Below, piece after piece: positions 9,434 to 19,096 of a stretch of 64,000 nucleotides of DNA. This stretch comes from RGIG995 sp045542115. Its GTDB lineage: Bacteria > Bacillota > Clostridia > Oscillospirales > UBA644. A program made the translations under genes and the position numbers. Below the pieces are notes generated by a model. That model had not been told where the DNA came from. It saw only the letters and a program-made list of their open reading frames with translations, and did no database searches. Numbering within the stretch: the first letter of the stretch is position 1; each line of letters opens with the position of its first letter. The stretch is taken from assembly GCA_045542115.1 (NCBI GenBank), contig JAZQKK010000033.1, forward strand, positions 5,800 to 69,799. Reading direction: 5' to 3'.

Positions 9434-10123
9434 TTAGATTGTTTCACAACGGCATAAAACGGCATTTTTTTCCATCACCCGAAATCCGACTCGAAATCCG
9501 GCACATTCAAAAATGTATTCCCGGTCGGGGGCAGATTGGTAACCCGGTCTTGGGTCTTCTGCAATAACGGAGCAAATCAACTCGGCAATTTCTTTTTTGA
9601 CACTGTCCAATATGTTGTCAGGATCAGAAACTGTAAGAGCGTATTCGCTCATCGACTCTGCAAATCCTCCGGAAGCCTCCGGGACACAATCCGCAGACGG
9701 AAGATACGGTTTGACGTCATAAATGGGAGTACCATCCATCAAGTCGGCTCCCAAAACCTCAACGTAAGGCCCATCCGGAGAAGATAATACGATATTCGCG
9801 ATTTTTACACAGGAAAGTCCGATAGAGTTGGGCCGATACGGAGAGCGGGTAGCAAACACTCCCATTCGCTGATTTCCTCCCAGCCGGGGCGGGCGAACCG
9901 TAGGAGACCAACCATCTTTAACTGCCTCGGAAAATTGCCAAAGAATCCACAAGTGGGTAAATCCTTCCAATCCACGAAGGGCATCCGGATTTCGATATTC
10001 CGGGGTAAAGATAATTTTGGAACGAATCTCAGGAACCCGACGACTTTGCCGGGGGATTCCGAACTTTCCGGGAAACGGACTTTGCATATAAGCAATCACT
10101 TTCAGAGTCATTTCACCGTTCAT
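9434..10123 (-). CDS. trmO: tRNA (N6-threonylcarbamoyladenosine(37)-N6)-methyltransferase TrmO-like
   Basis: The protein belongs to the TsaA/TrmO family, which uses S-adenosylmethionine to methylate t6A37 in some tRNAs. The family core is clear: GIPRQSRRVPEI near the N-terminus, LRGLEGFTHLWILWQF, then GVFATRSPYRPNSIGLSCV and a DLMDGTPIYDVKPYLP segment. The length of 229 residues matches the longer bacterial form with a C-terminal extension. GGAG lies seven bases before the ATG, and the gene overlaps the 3' end of uvrA by 11 bases, so it is part of the uvrBA operon. Function is taken from the family. Confidence 0.9.
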   Translation of the reverse strand: MNGEMTLKVIAYMQSPFPGKFGIPRQSRRVPEIRSKIIFTPEYRNPDALRGLEGFTHLWILWQFSEAVKDGWSPTVRPPRLGGNQRMGVFATRSPYRPNSIGLSCVKIANIVLSSPDGPYVEVLGADLMDGTPIYDVKPYLPSADCVPEASGGFAESMSEYALTVSDPDNILDSVKKEIAELICSVIAEDPRPGYQSAPDREYIFECAGFRVGFRVMEKNAVLCRCETI

Positions 10124-12890
10124 ACGATTTCTCCAACAATGGTTTCAAATATTGACCCGTATAGGATTGTGGGCATTTTGCAACTTCTCGCGGGGTTCCT
10201 TGCGCAACAATCAAACCGCCCTTATCTCCGCCTTCCGGACCAAGGTCGATAACGTAATCGCACACCTTGATTACGTCCAGATTATGCTCAATAACCACTA
10301 CGGTATTCCCACTGTCGGTCAATCGTTGCAATACGTCAATCAGCCGATGAACGTCCGCAGAGTGAAGGCCTGTGGTAGGTTCATCCAAAACGTATACCGT
10401 CCGCCCGGTGGAACGTTTACTCAATTCCGTAGCCAACTTCACACGCTGGGCTTCACCTCCGGAAAGGGTGGTAGAAGACTGGCCGATTTTAATATATCCA
10501 AGTCCTACGTCAAACAACGTTTGAAGTTTACGGCGGAGGGATGGGAAGTTTTCAAAGAATTTCAACCCCTCTTCCACCGTCATTTCCAGGACGTCGTGAA
10601 TCGTTTTTCCTTTGAATTTGATTTCCAAGGTCTCACGATTATACCGTTTCCCGCCGCAAACGTCACAGGGAACGTAAATGTCCGGCAAAAAGTGCATCTC
10701 AATCTTCGTCACGCCGTCTCCGGAGCACGCTTCACAACGCCCACCGTCTACGTTAAAAGAAAAGCGACTTGCCGTATACCCCTTTGCCTTCGCATCCGGG
10801 GTCGCAGCAAACAATTCCCGAATTTCGGTAAACATCCCCGTATAAGTGGCGGGATTGGACCGGGGAGTACGCCCAATAGGGCTTTGGTCAATGTTAACGA
10901 CCTTGTCAACCTGTTCCAAACCGTCAACTCCATCGCATTCTCCCGGCGTTTCGTGAGCACGATTCAAGGTCGAAGCAAGAGTTTTGTAGAAAATTTCATT
11001 GACAAGACTGGATTTTCCCGATCCGGAGACACCGGTAACGCAAGTAAAGGCAGACAGAGGAATAGACACGTCAATTCCCTTCAAATTATTTTGCCGAGCA
11101 TTACGGACCGTGAGATAACGACTGCCTACCGGACGGGTCGTTTTCGGGATTTCAATGGATTTTCTTCCCGAAAGGTATTCGCCCGTGATAGACTCTTTGC
11201 AGTCCAAAATCCCCTCATATTTACCGGAATAAACCACTTCTCCTCCGTGGATTCCCGGTCCGGGCCCGATATCGACCAGCCAATCGGCGGCCCGCATCGT
11301 GTCTTCGTCGTGTTCTACGACAATTAACGTGTTTCCTTGGTCCCGCAGACGTTTTAAGGTTTCAATCAACTTCGAATTATCTCTCTGATGAAGCCCAATA
11401 CTCGGTTCATCTAAAATATACAATACCCCGGTCAAAGAAGAGCCGATTTGGGTAGCAAGACGAATCCGTTGGGATTCGCCTCCGGACAAGGTTCCCGACG
11501 CCCGGGCAAGGGTCAGATATTCCAACCCTACACTGGATAAAAAACCAAGGCGGGAACGAATTTCTTTCAGTATCATATCCGCAATAGAGGCTTCTCTTTG
11601 CGAAAGTTTTAAGTTATTGACAAAATTTAACGCGTCCCCCACCGGAAGACGACAGAACTCATCAATATTTAAACCGCCTACCGTAACGGCAAGAGACAAC
11701 TCGTTCAACCGTGCCCCGTGACAGTCCGGGCAAGGCTTGTTGCTCATCAATGCTTCGTATTCTGCTTTTGCATAAGGACTGGACGTGGCTTTATACCGAC
11801 GTTCCACCGTAGGAATAATCCCCTCAAATCCATCGCATCCGTATAACATATCGTGAAGGGTTTCGGGGTTTAAATCCTGAATAGGGGTGCTTAATTTATC
11901 TCCGTGAGCTTTGTAAATTGCATTGACAGCCTTCATTAAATAGGGATTTCCGGTAACACTCCCGAAACCCATAACACCAATTCCGCCGTCAAGAATATTT
12001 TTCTCGGGATCGGGGAAAACCCGGTCCGGGTCAATGCGCATCAAATATCCGATACCGCTACAAGTTTTACAGGCTCCCATCGGATTGTTAAAGGAAAACA
12101 TCCGGGGCGTCAATTCTTCGATTCCGATTTCGTGTTCCGGGCAGGAATACCGCTGAGAAAACATACGGTCTTCTACGCCATCAAAAATAACGATAAGTCC
12201 CTTGCTGATCCGGGACGCAGTCCCACAGGAATCGGTCAGTCTGCGACGAACGTCACTACGCACCGAAAGGCGATCCACGACGATTTCAATATTATGTTTT
12301 TTATTCTTTTCCAGGGGAATTTCATCCATTAGATCGCAGATAACCCCGTCGACACGTGCACGAACGAACCCGTGTTTCCGGTAGTCGGAAAACAACTTGG
12401 CAAATTCACCCTTTCGTCCCCGGATAACCGGTGCCAAAACCTGAATTCGCGTCCCCTCGGGATATTCCATAATACGGTCAACGATTTGGTCCAAGGGTTG
12501 TTTTTTTATCTCAATTCCGCAAACCGGACAATGGGGAATTCCAATGCGGGCATACAAAAGACGAAGATAATCGTAAATCTCAGTCGTTGTACCCACCGTG
12601 GAGCGAGGATTTTTAGAGGTGGTCTTCTGGTCAATGGAAATCGCGGGAGAAAGACCGTCAATGCTGTCTACGTCCGGTTTTTCCATCTGCCCTAAAAACA
12701 TCCGCGCATAAGAAGAAAGAGACTCTACGTATCGTCTCTGACCTTCCGCATAGATGGTATCAAAAGCCAAGGATGATTTTCCTGAACCGGAAAGACCGGT
12801 AAAGACCACGAACTGGTCACGGGGGACAGTTAAATCAATATTTTTCAGATTATTCTGCCGCGCACCGCGAATCACCAATTTATCAATCAT
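10113..12890 (-). CDS. uvrA: Excinuclease ABC subunit A
   Basis: UvrA is the damage-sensing ATPase of nucleotide excision repair and loads UvrB onto DNA. The 925-residue protein has two ABC cassettes with Walker A motifs GLSGSGKSS and GVSGSGKSS, two signature motifs (LSGGESQRI, LSGGEAQRV), a CPVCG zinc module in the first insertion and a second zinc finger of the CEAC...CDVC type. I start it at 12890 (MIDKLVIRG) because AAAGGAG lies nine bases upstream and family members begin there; an upstream in-frame ATG would overlap uvrB further. The start overlaps the uvrB stop by eight bases. Confidence 0.98.
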   Translation of the reverse strand: MIDKLVIRGARQNNLKNIDLTVPRDQFVVFTGLSGSGKSSLAFDTIYAEGQRRYVESLSSYARMFLGQMEKPDVDSIDGLSPAISIDQKTTSKNPRSTVGTTTEIYDYLRLLYARIGIPHCPVCGIEIKKQPLDQIVDRIMEYPEGTRIQVLAPVIRGRKGEFAKLFSDYRKHGFVRARVDGVICDLMDEIPLEKNKKHNIEIVVDRLSVRSDVRRRLTDSCGTASRISKGLIVIFDGVEDRMFSQRYSCPEHEIGIEELTPRMFSFNNPMGACKTCSGIGYLMRIDPDRVFPDPEKNILDGGIGVMGFGSVTGNPYLMKAVNAIYKAHGDKLSTPIQDLNPETLHDMLYGCDGFEGIIPTVERRYKATSSPYAKAEYEALMSNKPCPDCHGARLNELSLAVTVGGLNIDEFCRLPVGDALNFVNNLKLSQREASIADMILKEIRSRLGFLSSVGLEYLTLARASGTLSGGESQRIRLATQIGSSLTGVLYILDEPSIGLHQRDNSKLIETLKRLRDQGNTLIVVEHDEDTMRAADWLVDIGPGPGIHGGEVVYSGKYEGILDCKESITGEYLSGRKSIEIPKTTRPVGSRYLTVRNARQNNLKGIDVSIPLSAFTCVTGVSGSGKSSLVNEIFYKTLASTLNRAHETPGECDGVDGLEQVDKVVNIDQSPIGRTPRSNPATYTGMFTEIRELFAATPDAKAKGYTASRFSFNVDGGRCEACSGDGVTKIEMHFLPDIYVPCDVCGGKRYNRETLEIKFKGKTIHDVLEMTVEEGLKFFENFPSLRRKLQTLFDVGLGYIKIGQSSTTLSGGEAQRVKLATELSKRSTGRTVYVLDEPTTGLHSADVHRLIDVLQRLTDSGNTVVVIEHNLDVIKVCDYVIDLGPEGGDKGGLIVAQGTPREVAKCPQSYTGQYLKPLLEKSYER

Positions 12891-14871
12891 TTTCTTTTGC
12901 TCCTTTGATTCTGCGAATCTCGTCCCGCAATTTGGCGGCGTATTCAAAGTCCAGAACTTTTGCCGCTTGCTTCATTTCATCGGTCAACCGTTCCAACATA
13001 CGTCGACGTTCGTCCTTGGAGAGCTTGGACGGGTCTATCTTCTCTTGTTCCAGATTCTGAACGTCTTTTGCTACGGTAGAGAAAGTCATATTGTTATCCA
13101 CTTTTTTCACGATTGTCTTCGGAGTAATTCCGTGAACACGGTTATATTCCGATTGAATCGAACGGCGACGCTCAGTCTCTCGAATGGCAGCTTCCATTGC
13201 GGGAGTAACTGAATCCCCATACATCACGACCTTGCCTTCCGCATTTCGCGCAGCCCGGCCGATAATCTGAATCAAAGAGGTTTCATTCCGCAAAAATCCT
13301 TGTTTATCCGCATCAAGAATTGCTACCAAAGACACCTCCGGTAGATCCAGGCCTTCTCGGAGAAGATTGATACCAACCAAAACGTCAAAATCCCCGTTGC
13401 GTAGATCCCGCAAGATCTGTATGCGGTCCAACGTCTCGATATCGTGGTGTAAATAGCGAACCCGAATTTCCATTTTTTCCAGATATTGCGCCAGAGATTC
13501 CGCTAATTTTTTGGTTACCGTCACCACCAGCACACGTTCTTTTTTCGCTACGCGCACGTTGATTTCACTCAAAAGGTCGTCAATCTGTCCTTCGGTAGGC
13601 CGAACGGAGATTTCGGGATCTAACAAACCCGTGGGACGAATAATCTGCTCCACAGTTTGAGCCGAATTGGTCTTTTCAAATTCACCGGGAGTTGCAGATA
13701 CGTAGACTACCTGATTCACCCGATCGTCGTATTCCTGAAAATTCAAAGGTCGATTATCGAATGCAGAAGGCAACCGAAATCCATAATCAACCAAACTGGT
13801 TTTTCGAGAACGGTCTCCTCCGCCCATTCCGCGAACTTGCGGCAACGTGACGTGGCTTTCGTCCACAAACATCAAATAATCTTTGGGGAAATAGTCCAGT
13901 AACGTATGCGGGGTTGAGCCGGGAGCTCGTCCTTCCAAAATTCGAGAGTAATTTTCCACACCTTTGCAATACCCAACTTGCTTCAAGAACTCGACGTCAT
14001 ACATCGTCCGTTCCGTAATTCGTTGGGCTTCAATTAATTTTCCTTGGGCGGTAAACCAAGCGGCACGCTCTTCCGTTTCCCGCAGAATTTCTTCAATCGC
14101 CTTATCCATTTTATCCGGCGTAGTTAAATAGTGTACTGCGGGGAAAATCGCATAATAGTCATACCGGCAAATCAATTCTCCGGTAATCGGGTCAATCTCG
14201 GAAATTCGGTCAATTTCATCGTCAAAAAACTCTACACGGACAAAGGTCTTTTCCGAATCCGCAGGGAAAATTTCCACAATATCGCCGTGTACACGGAAGG
14301 TTCCGCGGGCAATGTCAAAATCGTTCCGGGAATAATGTATCGAGACCAATTCCCGCAAAAAAACGTCTCGGTCTTTCCGCTGCCCTACACGGACCGAAGT
14401 CATCTGGGAACGATAGGACTCCGGGTCACCTAACGCGTAAATGCAAGAAACACTGGCAACGATAATTACGTCTCGCCGCTCAAACAACGCCGAGGTTGCA
14501 GAATGTCGCAACCGGTCAATCTCATCATTGATACTCATATCTTTCTCAATATAAGTATCCGTATGAGCGATATAGGCTTCCGGCTGGTAATAATCGTAAT
14601 AGGATACAAAATATTCTACGGCATTATTGGGAAAGAACTCCCGAAATTCCGCACACAATTGAGCCGCAAGGGTCTTATTATGGGCAAGAATTAAGGTCGG
14701 ACGATTCATCTGAGCAATAATGTTAGCCATCGTAAAGGTCTTCCCCGACCCGGTTACCCCCAACAGTGTCTGTCGTTTTTCGCCATTTTGAAGACCGCGA
14801 ACCAATTGTTCAATCGCTTTCGGCTGGTCTCCCGTAGGTTGATATTCCGACACCAATTCAAAACGGTCCAT
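12883..14871 (-). CDS. uvrB: Excinuclease ABC subunit B
   Basis: UvrB is the central helicase-like subunit of nucleotide excision repair, which receives DNA from UvrA and recruits UvrC. The 662-residue protein has Walker A GVTGSGKTF, the beta-hairpin region YYDYYQPEAYI, helicase motifs (DESHVTLPQ, GRAARN) and a C-terminal UVR coiled coil ending LRDEIRRIKG. GGAGG lies five bases before the ATG. It is the first gene of the uvrB-uvrA-trmO operon. I see no LexA box in the short region upstream, so SOS control is not shown. Confidence 0.98.
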   Translation of the reverse strand: MDRFELVSEYQPTGDQPKAIEQLVRGLQNGEKRQTLLGVTGSGKTFTMANIIAQMNRPTLILAHNKTLAAQLCAEFREFFPNNAVEYFVSYYDYYQPEAYIAHTDTYIEKDMSINDEIDRLRHSATSALFERRDVIIVASVSCIYALGDPESYRSQMTSVRVGQRKDRDVFLRELVSIHYSRNDFDIARGTFRVHGDIVEIFPADSEKTFVRVEFFDDEIDRISEIDPITGELICRYDYYAIFPAVHYLTTPDKMDKAIEEILRETEERAAWFTAQGKLIEAQRITERTMYDVEFLKQVGYCKGVENYSRILEGRAPGSTPHTLLDYFPKDYLMFVDESHVTLPQVRGMGGGDRSRKTSLVDYGFRLPSAFDNRPLNFQEYDDRVNQVVYVSATPGEFEKTNSAQTVEQIIRPTGLLDPEISVRPTEGQIDDLLSEINVRVAKKERVLVVTVTKKLAESLAQYLEKMEIRVRYLHHDIETLDRIQILRDLRNGDFDVLVGINLLREGLDLPEVSLVAILDADKQGFLRNETSLIQIIGRAARNAEGKVVMYGDSVTPAMEAAIRETERRRSIQSEYNRVHGITPKTIVKKVDNNMTFSTVAKDVQNLEQEKIDPSKLSKDERRRMLERLTDEMKQAAKVLDFEYAAKLRDEIRRIKGAKEND

Positions 14872-14912
14872 AACGGCCTCCTCTCCCTATAAAAGAAATT
14901 GTATCACCTTGT

Positions 14913-14921
14913 ATTATACCA
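14913..14921 (-). promoter_or_regulatory. Extended -10 promoter of uvrBA-trmO
   Basis: The minus strand reads TGG followed by TATAAT, an extended -10 element, with no good -35. It lies about 40 bases upstream of uvrB. Confidence 0.65.
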
Positions 14922-14971
14922 CGTTTTCTTGAAAAATGGAAGGATAACGACAAAGATGTTACAAAAAAATC

Positions 14972-16039
14972 TCATTTTCCTTTTCTTCGTTTCCGACGAA
15001 TCCGATTGAGATGCCGCTCGAACTCACCGCTATCCAAAAGTTCGGTCAAAAAATACTGTTCCAAAACCGGAACCGGACAGGAAAAAGAGCCTAAGACCTG
15101 TTGAAAGACAGGTAGCAGTCGGTCGGGAAGAACCATATATCCCACACGAACCGACGGAGCCACCGTCCTGGAAAACGTATTCATATAAATGACTCTGTGT
15201 GGGTCCAGGGAAAATACCGTATCTTCCGATTTGGTCAAAGCGGTAAATTCTGAATCGTAATCATCTTCAACAATATATCCGTCCCGCTTTTCAGCCCAAC
15301 GAACGTATTCGTGGCGTTTAGACGCAGTAGCGGTTACACCGCTGGGGAAACTACGGAAAGGGGTCACGTGGAGAACCGAAGCGTCGGTCCGTTGGAGTTC
15401 CGAAGACAAAATCCCGTCGTTTCCCATTGTAAGCCGGTCACAAGAGGCTCCGTTCGACCGATAAACCGTTAAAATTTTATCATACGACGGGTTTTCAATG
15501 CCATAACGGCGGGTTCGGCCTAGCATTTGCACCACCAAGCCGTACAGATACTCTGCCCCCGAACCAATAATGATTTGTTCCGGAGTTACGGGAAGGAAAC
15601 GGCTTCGCAACAAATAATCAGCTAACGCTTTTCGCAATTCATAGCATCCCGTATTGGGACTGCGACAAAGTAAAGTCTCCCCTGCTTCATTCAGAACTTT
15701 TCGATATACTTTTGCAAGCGTCGAATAAGGAATGGCATCTTCGGAAACCGCTGCAAGCGAAGGTACTCTTTCCACAGAAGAAGCATTAGAAGTTGAAACG
15801 GTATCGTGCAAACGATACGTTACGTAATACCCGCTTCTGCACCGTGACTCCAAATACCCTTCATCGCATAAAATACCGTAGGCGTGCTCTACCGTAATTA
15901 CACTTACATTATAGCGTTCCGCCGTTTTTCTTTTTGAGGGAATTTTTTGACCGTAGGAAAAGACACCGCCAACAATATCCTTTCGAAACTGTTGATACAG
16001 TCGAAGATAAGCAGGATTAAAAGAATCATTATGTCTCAT
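14972..16039 (-). CDS. Degenerate MocR/PdxR-type regulator (GntR wHTH plus truncated aminotransferase domain)
   Basis: The first 70 residues are a GntR-type winged helix (LRLYQQFRKDIVGGVFSYGQ, then the helix AERYNVSVITVEHAYG). The rest is an aminotransferase fold I domain with the aspartate motif EDDYDSEF. Two features set it apart from working MocR regulators. The lysine that binds PLP, in the motif TFSK, is replaced by arginine (Arg291, codon AGG at 15167-15169), and the protein stops at 355 residues, about 100 short of the family, so the small C-terminal domain is missing. It probably binds DNA but not PLP in the usual way. It is divergent from the ATPase gene at 16196 and may control it. 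Confidence 0.85.
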   Translation of the reverse strand: MRHNDSFNPAYLRLYQQFRKDIVGGVFSYGQKIPSKRKTAERYNVSVITVEHAYGILCDEGYLESRCRSGYYVTYRLHDTVSTSNASSVERVPSLAAVSEDAIPYSTLAKVYRKVLNEAGETLLCRSPNTGCYELRKALADYLLRSRFLPVTPEQIIIGSGAEYLYGLVVQMLGRTRRYGIENPSYDKILTVYRSNGASCDRLTMGNDGILSSELQRTDASVLHVTPFRSFPSGVTATASKRHEYVRWAEKRDGYIVEDDYDSEFTALTKSEDTVFSLDPHRVIYMNTFSRTVAPSVRVGYMVLPDRLLPVFQQVLGSFSCPVPVLEQYFLTELLDSGEFERHLNRIRRKRRKGK

Positions 16040-16156
16040 CTGACCTTATTAAATTATCCTTTCTAAAAAAGTGGATATCACCAAATTCATTATAACTCAT
16101 TTTTTCACTTTTGTAAAGAATCTTTGCGCAGATTACCAAAAAAAGAGGAAATTTCA

Positions 16157-16186
16157 TATAATGGACAGAAAACGAGCAACGGGAGG
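16157..16186 (+). promoter_or_regulatory. Promoter -10 and ribosome-binding site that set a TTG start
   Basis: TATAAT at 16157-16162 and GGGAGG at 16181-16186 lie upstream of TTG at 16196. An in-frame ATG at 16124 would be upstream of this promoter, so TTG is the likely start. Confidence 0.55.
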
Positions 16187-16195
16187 GACCTCACA

Positions 16196-17248
16196 TTGAA
16201 CGGAACGACCATTAGAACCTTTCTGGGAGCAAACTCGGCAAAAGGATTTGCGTCGCTTTATCCTTCGTTTACCGAAAACAACCGCACTATCATCATTAAG
16301 GGTGGGCCGGGAAGCGGAAAAAGCAGTATTATGAAAAGATTTGCAGCCAAGGCATTGAAAGAAAACTTCTTTGTAGAATATTGCTATTGCTCTTCCGATG
16401 CAGACTCCCTGGATGCAATCCGAATTCCGGAAAAATCTTTGTGCGTCGTCGATGGAACTGCACCCCACCTACTCGAACCACGATTTCCGGGCGCACACGA
16501 TGAAATTTTCTACACAGGACAATTTTGGAATCGGGATACGTTAGAAAAATCATTCCCGGAAATTCAACAATTGACTCATCACATCAAAGGATGCTTCGCC
16601 CGAGCATACCGTTATCTTGCGGCCGCAGAAAAAACGGCAGATGATATCCGCGCTACGGCACTAAATAACGCACAAAAAGAAAAGCTTTGTAAATTTGCGC
16701 GGGATATGAGCAGGCGACTCATCCCCAGAAGAAACGGTTTCACCCTTTTGCGACCTCGATTTTTGAATTCTATCAGTCCCCAGGGATACGTAATTGCCCG
16801 GGACACTGTTTATACCTTAGCGGAACGGGTTTTCGTTTTGGATGACCCCTATCGCATTTCCGATGTTTTTTTGGATGAACTAATGAAAAGCGCCGAAGAC
16901 AGCGGCCAAGAAATCTATCTGTTTTACGACCCATTATGTCCGGATAAATTGCAGCATTTAGTCTTCCCTGAATGCGGGATTGCTTTTGTAACTGCAAACA
17001 AAACCTTCACATTTGAAGCGCAAAATGCATATAGAATTCATCTGGAACGCTTTTTAGATATCAATAATGATATTAAAAAAGTATGCCGCGTTGCCGAACA
17101 GCAAATTGATTTCTGTTACCAACAAGCGCTGTGTTCTTTGAAAAAAGAAAAAGCATACCACGACGATTTGGAAGAGTTTTATATTGAGGCAATGGATTTC
17201 AAAGGATTAAACAATTACGTTACTAAATTTATGAAGCAATTTTTCTGA
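16196..17248 (+). CDS. P-loop ATPase of the PRK06851 type
   Basis: The roughly 350-residue protein starts at TTG and opens with LNGTTIRTFLGANSAKGF. It has a Walker A motif GGPGSGKSS and the family segments YCYCSSDADSLDAIRIPE and VVDGTAPHLLEPRFPGA. A second half repeats the theme with FVLDDPYRISD and FYDPLCPDKL. This family is widespread in Clostridia but has no assigned role. It is transcribed divergently from the degenerate MocR-like regulator at 14972-16039. I recognise the family with fair confidence and give no function. Confidence 0.78.
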   Translation: MNGTTIRTFLGANSAKGFASLYPSFTENNRTIIIKGGPGSGKSSIMKRFAAKALKENFFVEYCYCSSDADSLDAIRIPEKSLCVVDGTAPHLLEPRFPGAHDEIFYTGQFWNRDTLEKSFPEIQQLTHHIKGCFARAYRYLAAAEKTADDIRATALNNAQKEKLCKFARDMSRRLIPRRNGFTLLRPRFLNSISPQGYVIARDTVYTLAERVFVLDDPYRISDVFLDELMKSAEDSGQEIYLFYDPLCPDKLQHLVFPECGIAFVTANKTFTFEAQNAYRIHLERFLDINNDIKKVCRVAEQQIDFCYQQALCSLKKEKAYHDDLEEFYIEAMDFKGLNNYVTKFMKQFF

Positions 17249-17251
17249 CAT

Positions 17252-17286
17252 AAAAAACGCCGGCAGAGACTTTCTGTCGGCGTTTC
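17252..17286. terminator. Bidirectional terminator
   Basis: An AACGCCGGCAGA stem pairs with TCTGTCGGCGTT (one G-U). The longer T-run is on the minus strand, so it mainly ends the membrane protein gene at 17291-17806. Confidence 0.8.
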
Positions 17287-17290
17287 AGCG

Positions 17291-17806
17291 TTAAAATCGT
17301 GTTCGGTATTGATATTGATTTCTTTTCCTTTTCTTGAACAGTTCCGGAAATTCTCGTTTTAATTTAAGATAATATACCGAAAACACTCCGGCCCAAATCA
17401 AAAAAATAAGGTGTTCTGCTAAAAGAAAGTACATCTGCCATCCGTTTGCGGAATTTATTATATCCAAGACGATCCAAACACTGTCCGCAATCCACAATCC
17501 GCAAATTGCCCAAATACACACGGCTTTTCCATTGCGTCGAAACAGAACAAGCAAAGTCAAAATCGTCAATATGACAAAAGAACTAAGATAAATAAAATAC
17601 AACCATCGGGTCGCGGCTAAATAATTTTCCGATAACCAATCTTCATTATACTCAGAATAGAGAAAAACCCATTTAAAGTAATAAACACCAAAAAACGGCG
17701 GAAGATAATTCTGTGTAATCTGCCATATCAGCGTCATTACAAACGTAGATAGCAACGGATACGTGGATAAAAGCGAAAACAATTGTAATTTTTGTTTTTG
17801 GGTCAT
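17291..17806 (-). CDS. Hypothetical four-helix membrane protein
   Basis: The 171-residue protein has about four hydrophobic segments (near residues 10-30, 65-90, 95-115 and 125-148) and a very basic C-terminal tail (KKRKRNQYQYRTRF). GGAG lies six bases before the ATG. It follows the M20 peptidase gene by 13 bases and probably shares its transcript. I do not recognise a family. A role linked to the peptidase, for example in transport or membrane sensing, would be a guess. Confidence 0.7.
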   Translation of the reverse strand: MTQKQKLQLFSLLSTYPLLSTFVMTLIWQITQNYLPPFFGVYYFKWVFLYSEYNEDWLSENYLAATRWLYFIYLSSFVILTILTLLVLFRRNGKAVCIWAICGLWIADSVWIVLDIINSANGWQMYFLLAEHLIFLIWAGVFSVYYLKLKREFPELFKKRKRNQYQYRTRF

Positions 17807-17819
17807 AATTTACTCCATT

Positions 17820-18971
17820 TTATTTCATTTCATTCTGCAAAAATGCCGTGAGTATCTTAGCACGCAAGGGAATGGATGAAACTTCAATGTATTCTTTATT
17901 CGTATGGCAAAATCTTCCCACGCCACCCATTCCGCAAATCGACGGAACACCTGCCGCCTGGGTATAACAAGAATCCGAGCCGCCCCCAGATTCCACAGGG
18001 GTCAGACTGCCCAAATCATAATCCTTACAAACCTTTAACAACTTTTCAAACAACGCCAACGTTTCCGCATTTTTCACCATCGGGGGGCGTCTTGATTCAA
18101 ACACGACCGAAGACTCCGTCCCTCTTACAAAACTTGTATTTACGATTTGTTTCACCGTTTCTTCGGCAGTCTCCATATCCTCGGGTCGCGGAACACGAAC
18201 GTCAACCGACAACGTACAAGTATCCGGTATTACGTTAAAAGCAGAACCGCCTTCTACAATATTACAACTGTACGTAACACCGCCCACTTGACTTTTTTCT
18301 TGGAGCGCAACAATCTTATAGGCAGCCTCTTGAATCGGATTGCTGCACTGAAAATAGTGAATTCCGGAATGGCCGGAAACTCCGTGAATCTCCATCTGGC
18401 ACCGATAGACTCCCTTCCGAGAGATAACGACCTCATCGCTTTCCGTCGTTTCACAATTGATGGCATAGGGAAATCCCTTGGATTTATCCTCAAAAAAACG
18501 CATTTCCGCAGGGCCGCCCAAACGATTGGAAACCTCTTCGTCGGAAGTTAAAAGCAAGCGAATCTGTTTGGAATATCCACTGTCTTTCAAAGCTTTCATT
18601 GCCAACAATGCGATGGCAATTCCCCCTTTGCAATCAATCACCCCGGGAGCAATAATACGATCTTCCAAACACGTTACCGGGTTTGGACCAAACAAACCGG
18701 GCTCGTGAACCGTATCGGTGTGACCCAAAAACAGACATCCCTTTTCCGAACCGGGATTCATATCAATCGTTAAAAAATCTCCGCAAGCATCCATTGGAGT
18801 TCTCTCGACGACAAATCCTTGGGCAACCGCAAAATTTTCAATAAAATCCATCAATCGGTCGATGACCGCTTTATCCGTCGCTTGGGCTTCAAAGGAACAA
18901 ATATCACACAAAAAATCGGTGAATTTTTCCACCTGTTCATCAACAATAGAAAATATTTCTCGAATCTCCAT
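17820..18971 (-). CDS. M20 family metallopeptidase, glutamate carboxypeptidase-like
   Basis: The 383-residue protein is a zinc-dependent M20 peptidase, close to the carboxypeptidase G2/ArgE/DapE group. Metal ligands are visible in LFLGHTDTVHEPG (His and Asp), GVIDCKGG, TSDEEVSNRLGG (Glu pair) and the C-terminal FCHTNKEYI histidine. A dimerisation domain occupies the middle. I chose the ATG at 18971 because GGGGAG lies five bases upstream, and the consensus promoter just above would make an upstream start at 19031 impossible. It is the first gene of a two-gene operon. The peptide substrate is unknown. Confidence 0.9.
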   Translation of the reverse strand: MEIREIFSIVDEQVEKFTDFLCDICSFEAQATDKAVIDRLMDFIENFAVAQGFVVERTPMDACGDFLTIDMNPGSEKGCLFLGHTDTVHEPGLFGPNPVTCLEDRIIAPGVIDCKGGIAIALLAMKALKDSGYSKQIRLLLTSDEEVSNRLGGPAEMRFFEDKSKGFPYAINCETTESDEVVISRKGVYRCQMEIHGVSGHSGIHYFQCSNPIQEAAYKIVALQEKSQVGGVTYSCNIVEGGSAFNVIPDTCTLSVDVRVPRPEDMETAEETVKQIVNTSFVRGTESSVVFESRRPPMVKNAETLALFEKLLKVCKDYDLGSLTPVESGGGSDSCYTQAAGVPSICGMGGVGRFCHTNKEYIEVSSIPLRAKILTAFLQNEMK

Positions 18972-18990
18972 CTTTTCTCCCCTTTTTTCA

Positions 18991-19019
18991 AGTATATCAT
19001 ACGTTGGTAAAAATGTCAA
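18991..19019 (-). promoter_or_regulatory. Sigma-A promoter of the M20 peptidase operon
   Basis: TTGACA, 17 bases, TATACT on the minus strand, 20 bases upstream of the start codon. Confidence 0.85.
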
Positions 19020-19057
19020 GACATTATCCACCCATCACGATTTGAATTCAAAGAAGA

Positions 19058-19096
19058 ATTATATATGAAAGCAACAGGAATAGTTCGTAGAATCGA
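19058..19096 (+). repeat. spoVT 5'-end copy R1, left boundary of cassette 1
   Basis: This 39-base segment matches copies R2 (23012-23050) and R3 (30078-30116) at 33 positions and codes for the same SpoVT start, MKATGIVRRI. Most of the differences are synonymous third-position changes. After ATCGA it runs into GG-N3-GTGTTATA, which is also what follows R2 but not R3. I take it as the stranded 5' end of the chromosomal spoVT. Confidence 0.85.

Noticed and set aside
10152..11327. Open frame of 391 codons antisense to uvrA
   Set aside because: It lies fully inside uvrA, has no translation signal, and its composition follows the uvrA codons.
16124..16195. Upstream ATG as the start of the P-loop ATPase
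   Set aside because: It would place the start above the TATAAT box, and the extra residues do not match the family. The TTG at 16196 has a good ribosome-binding site.
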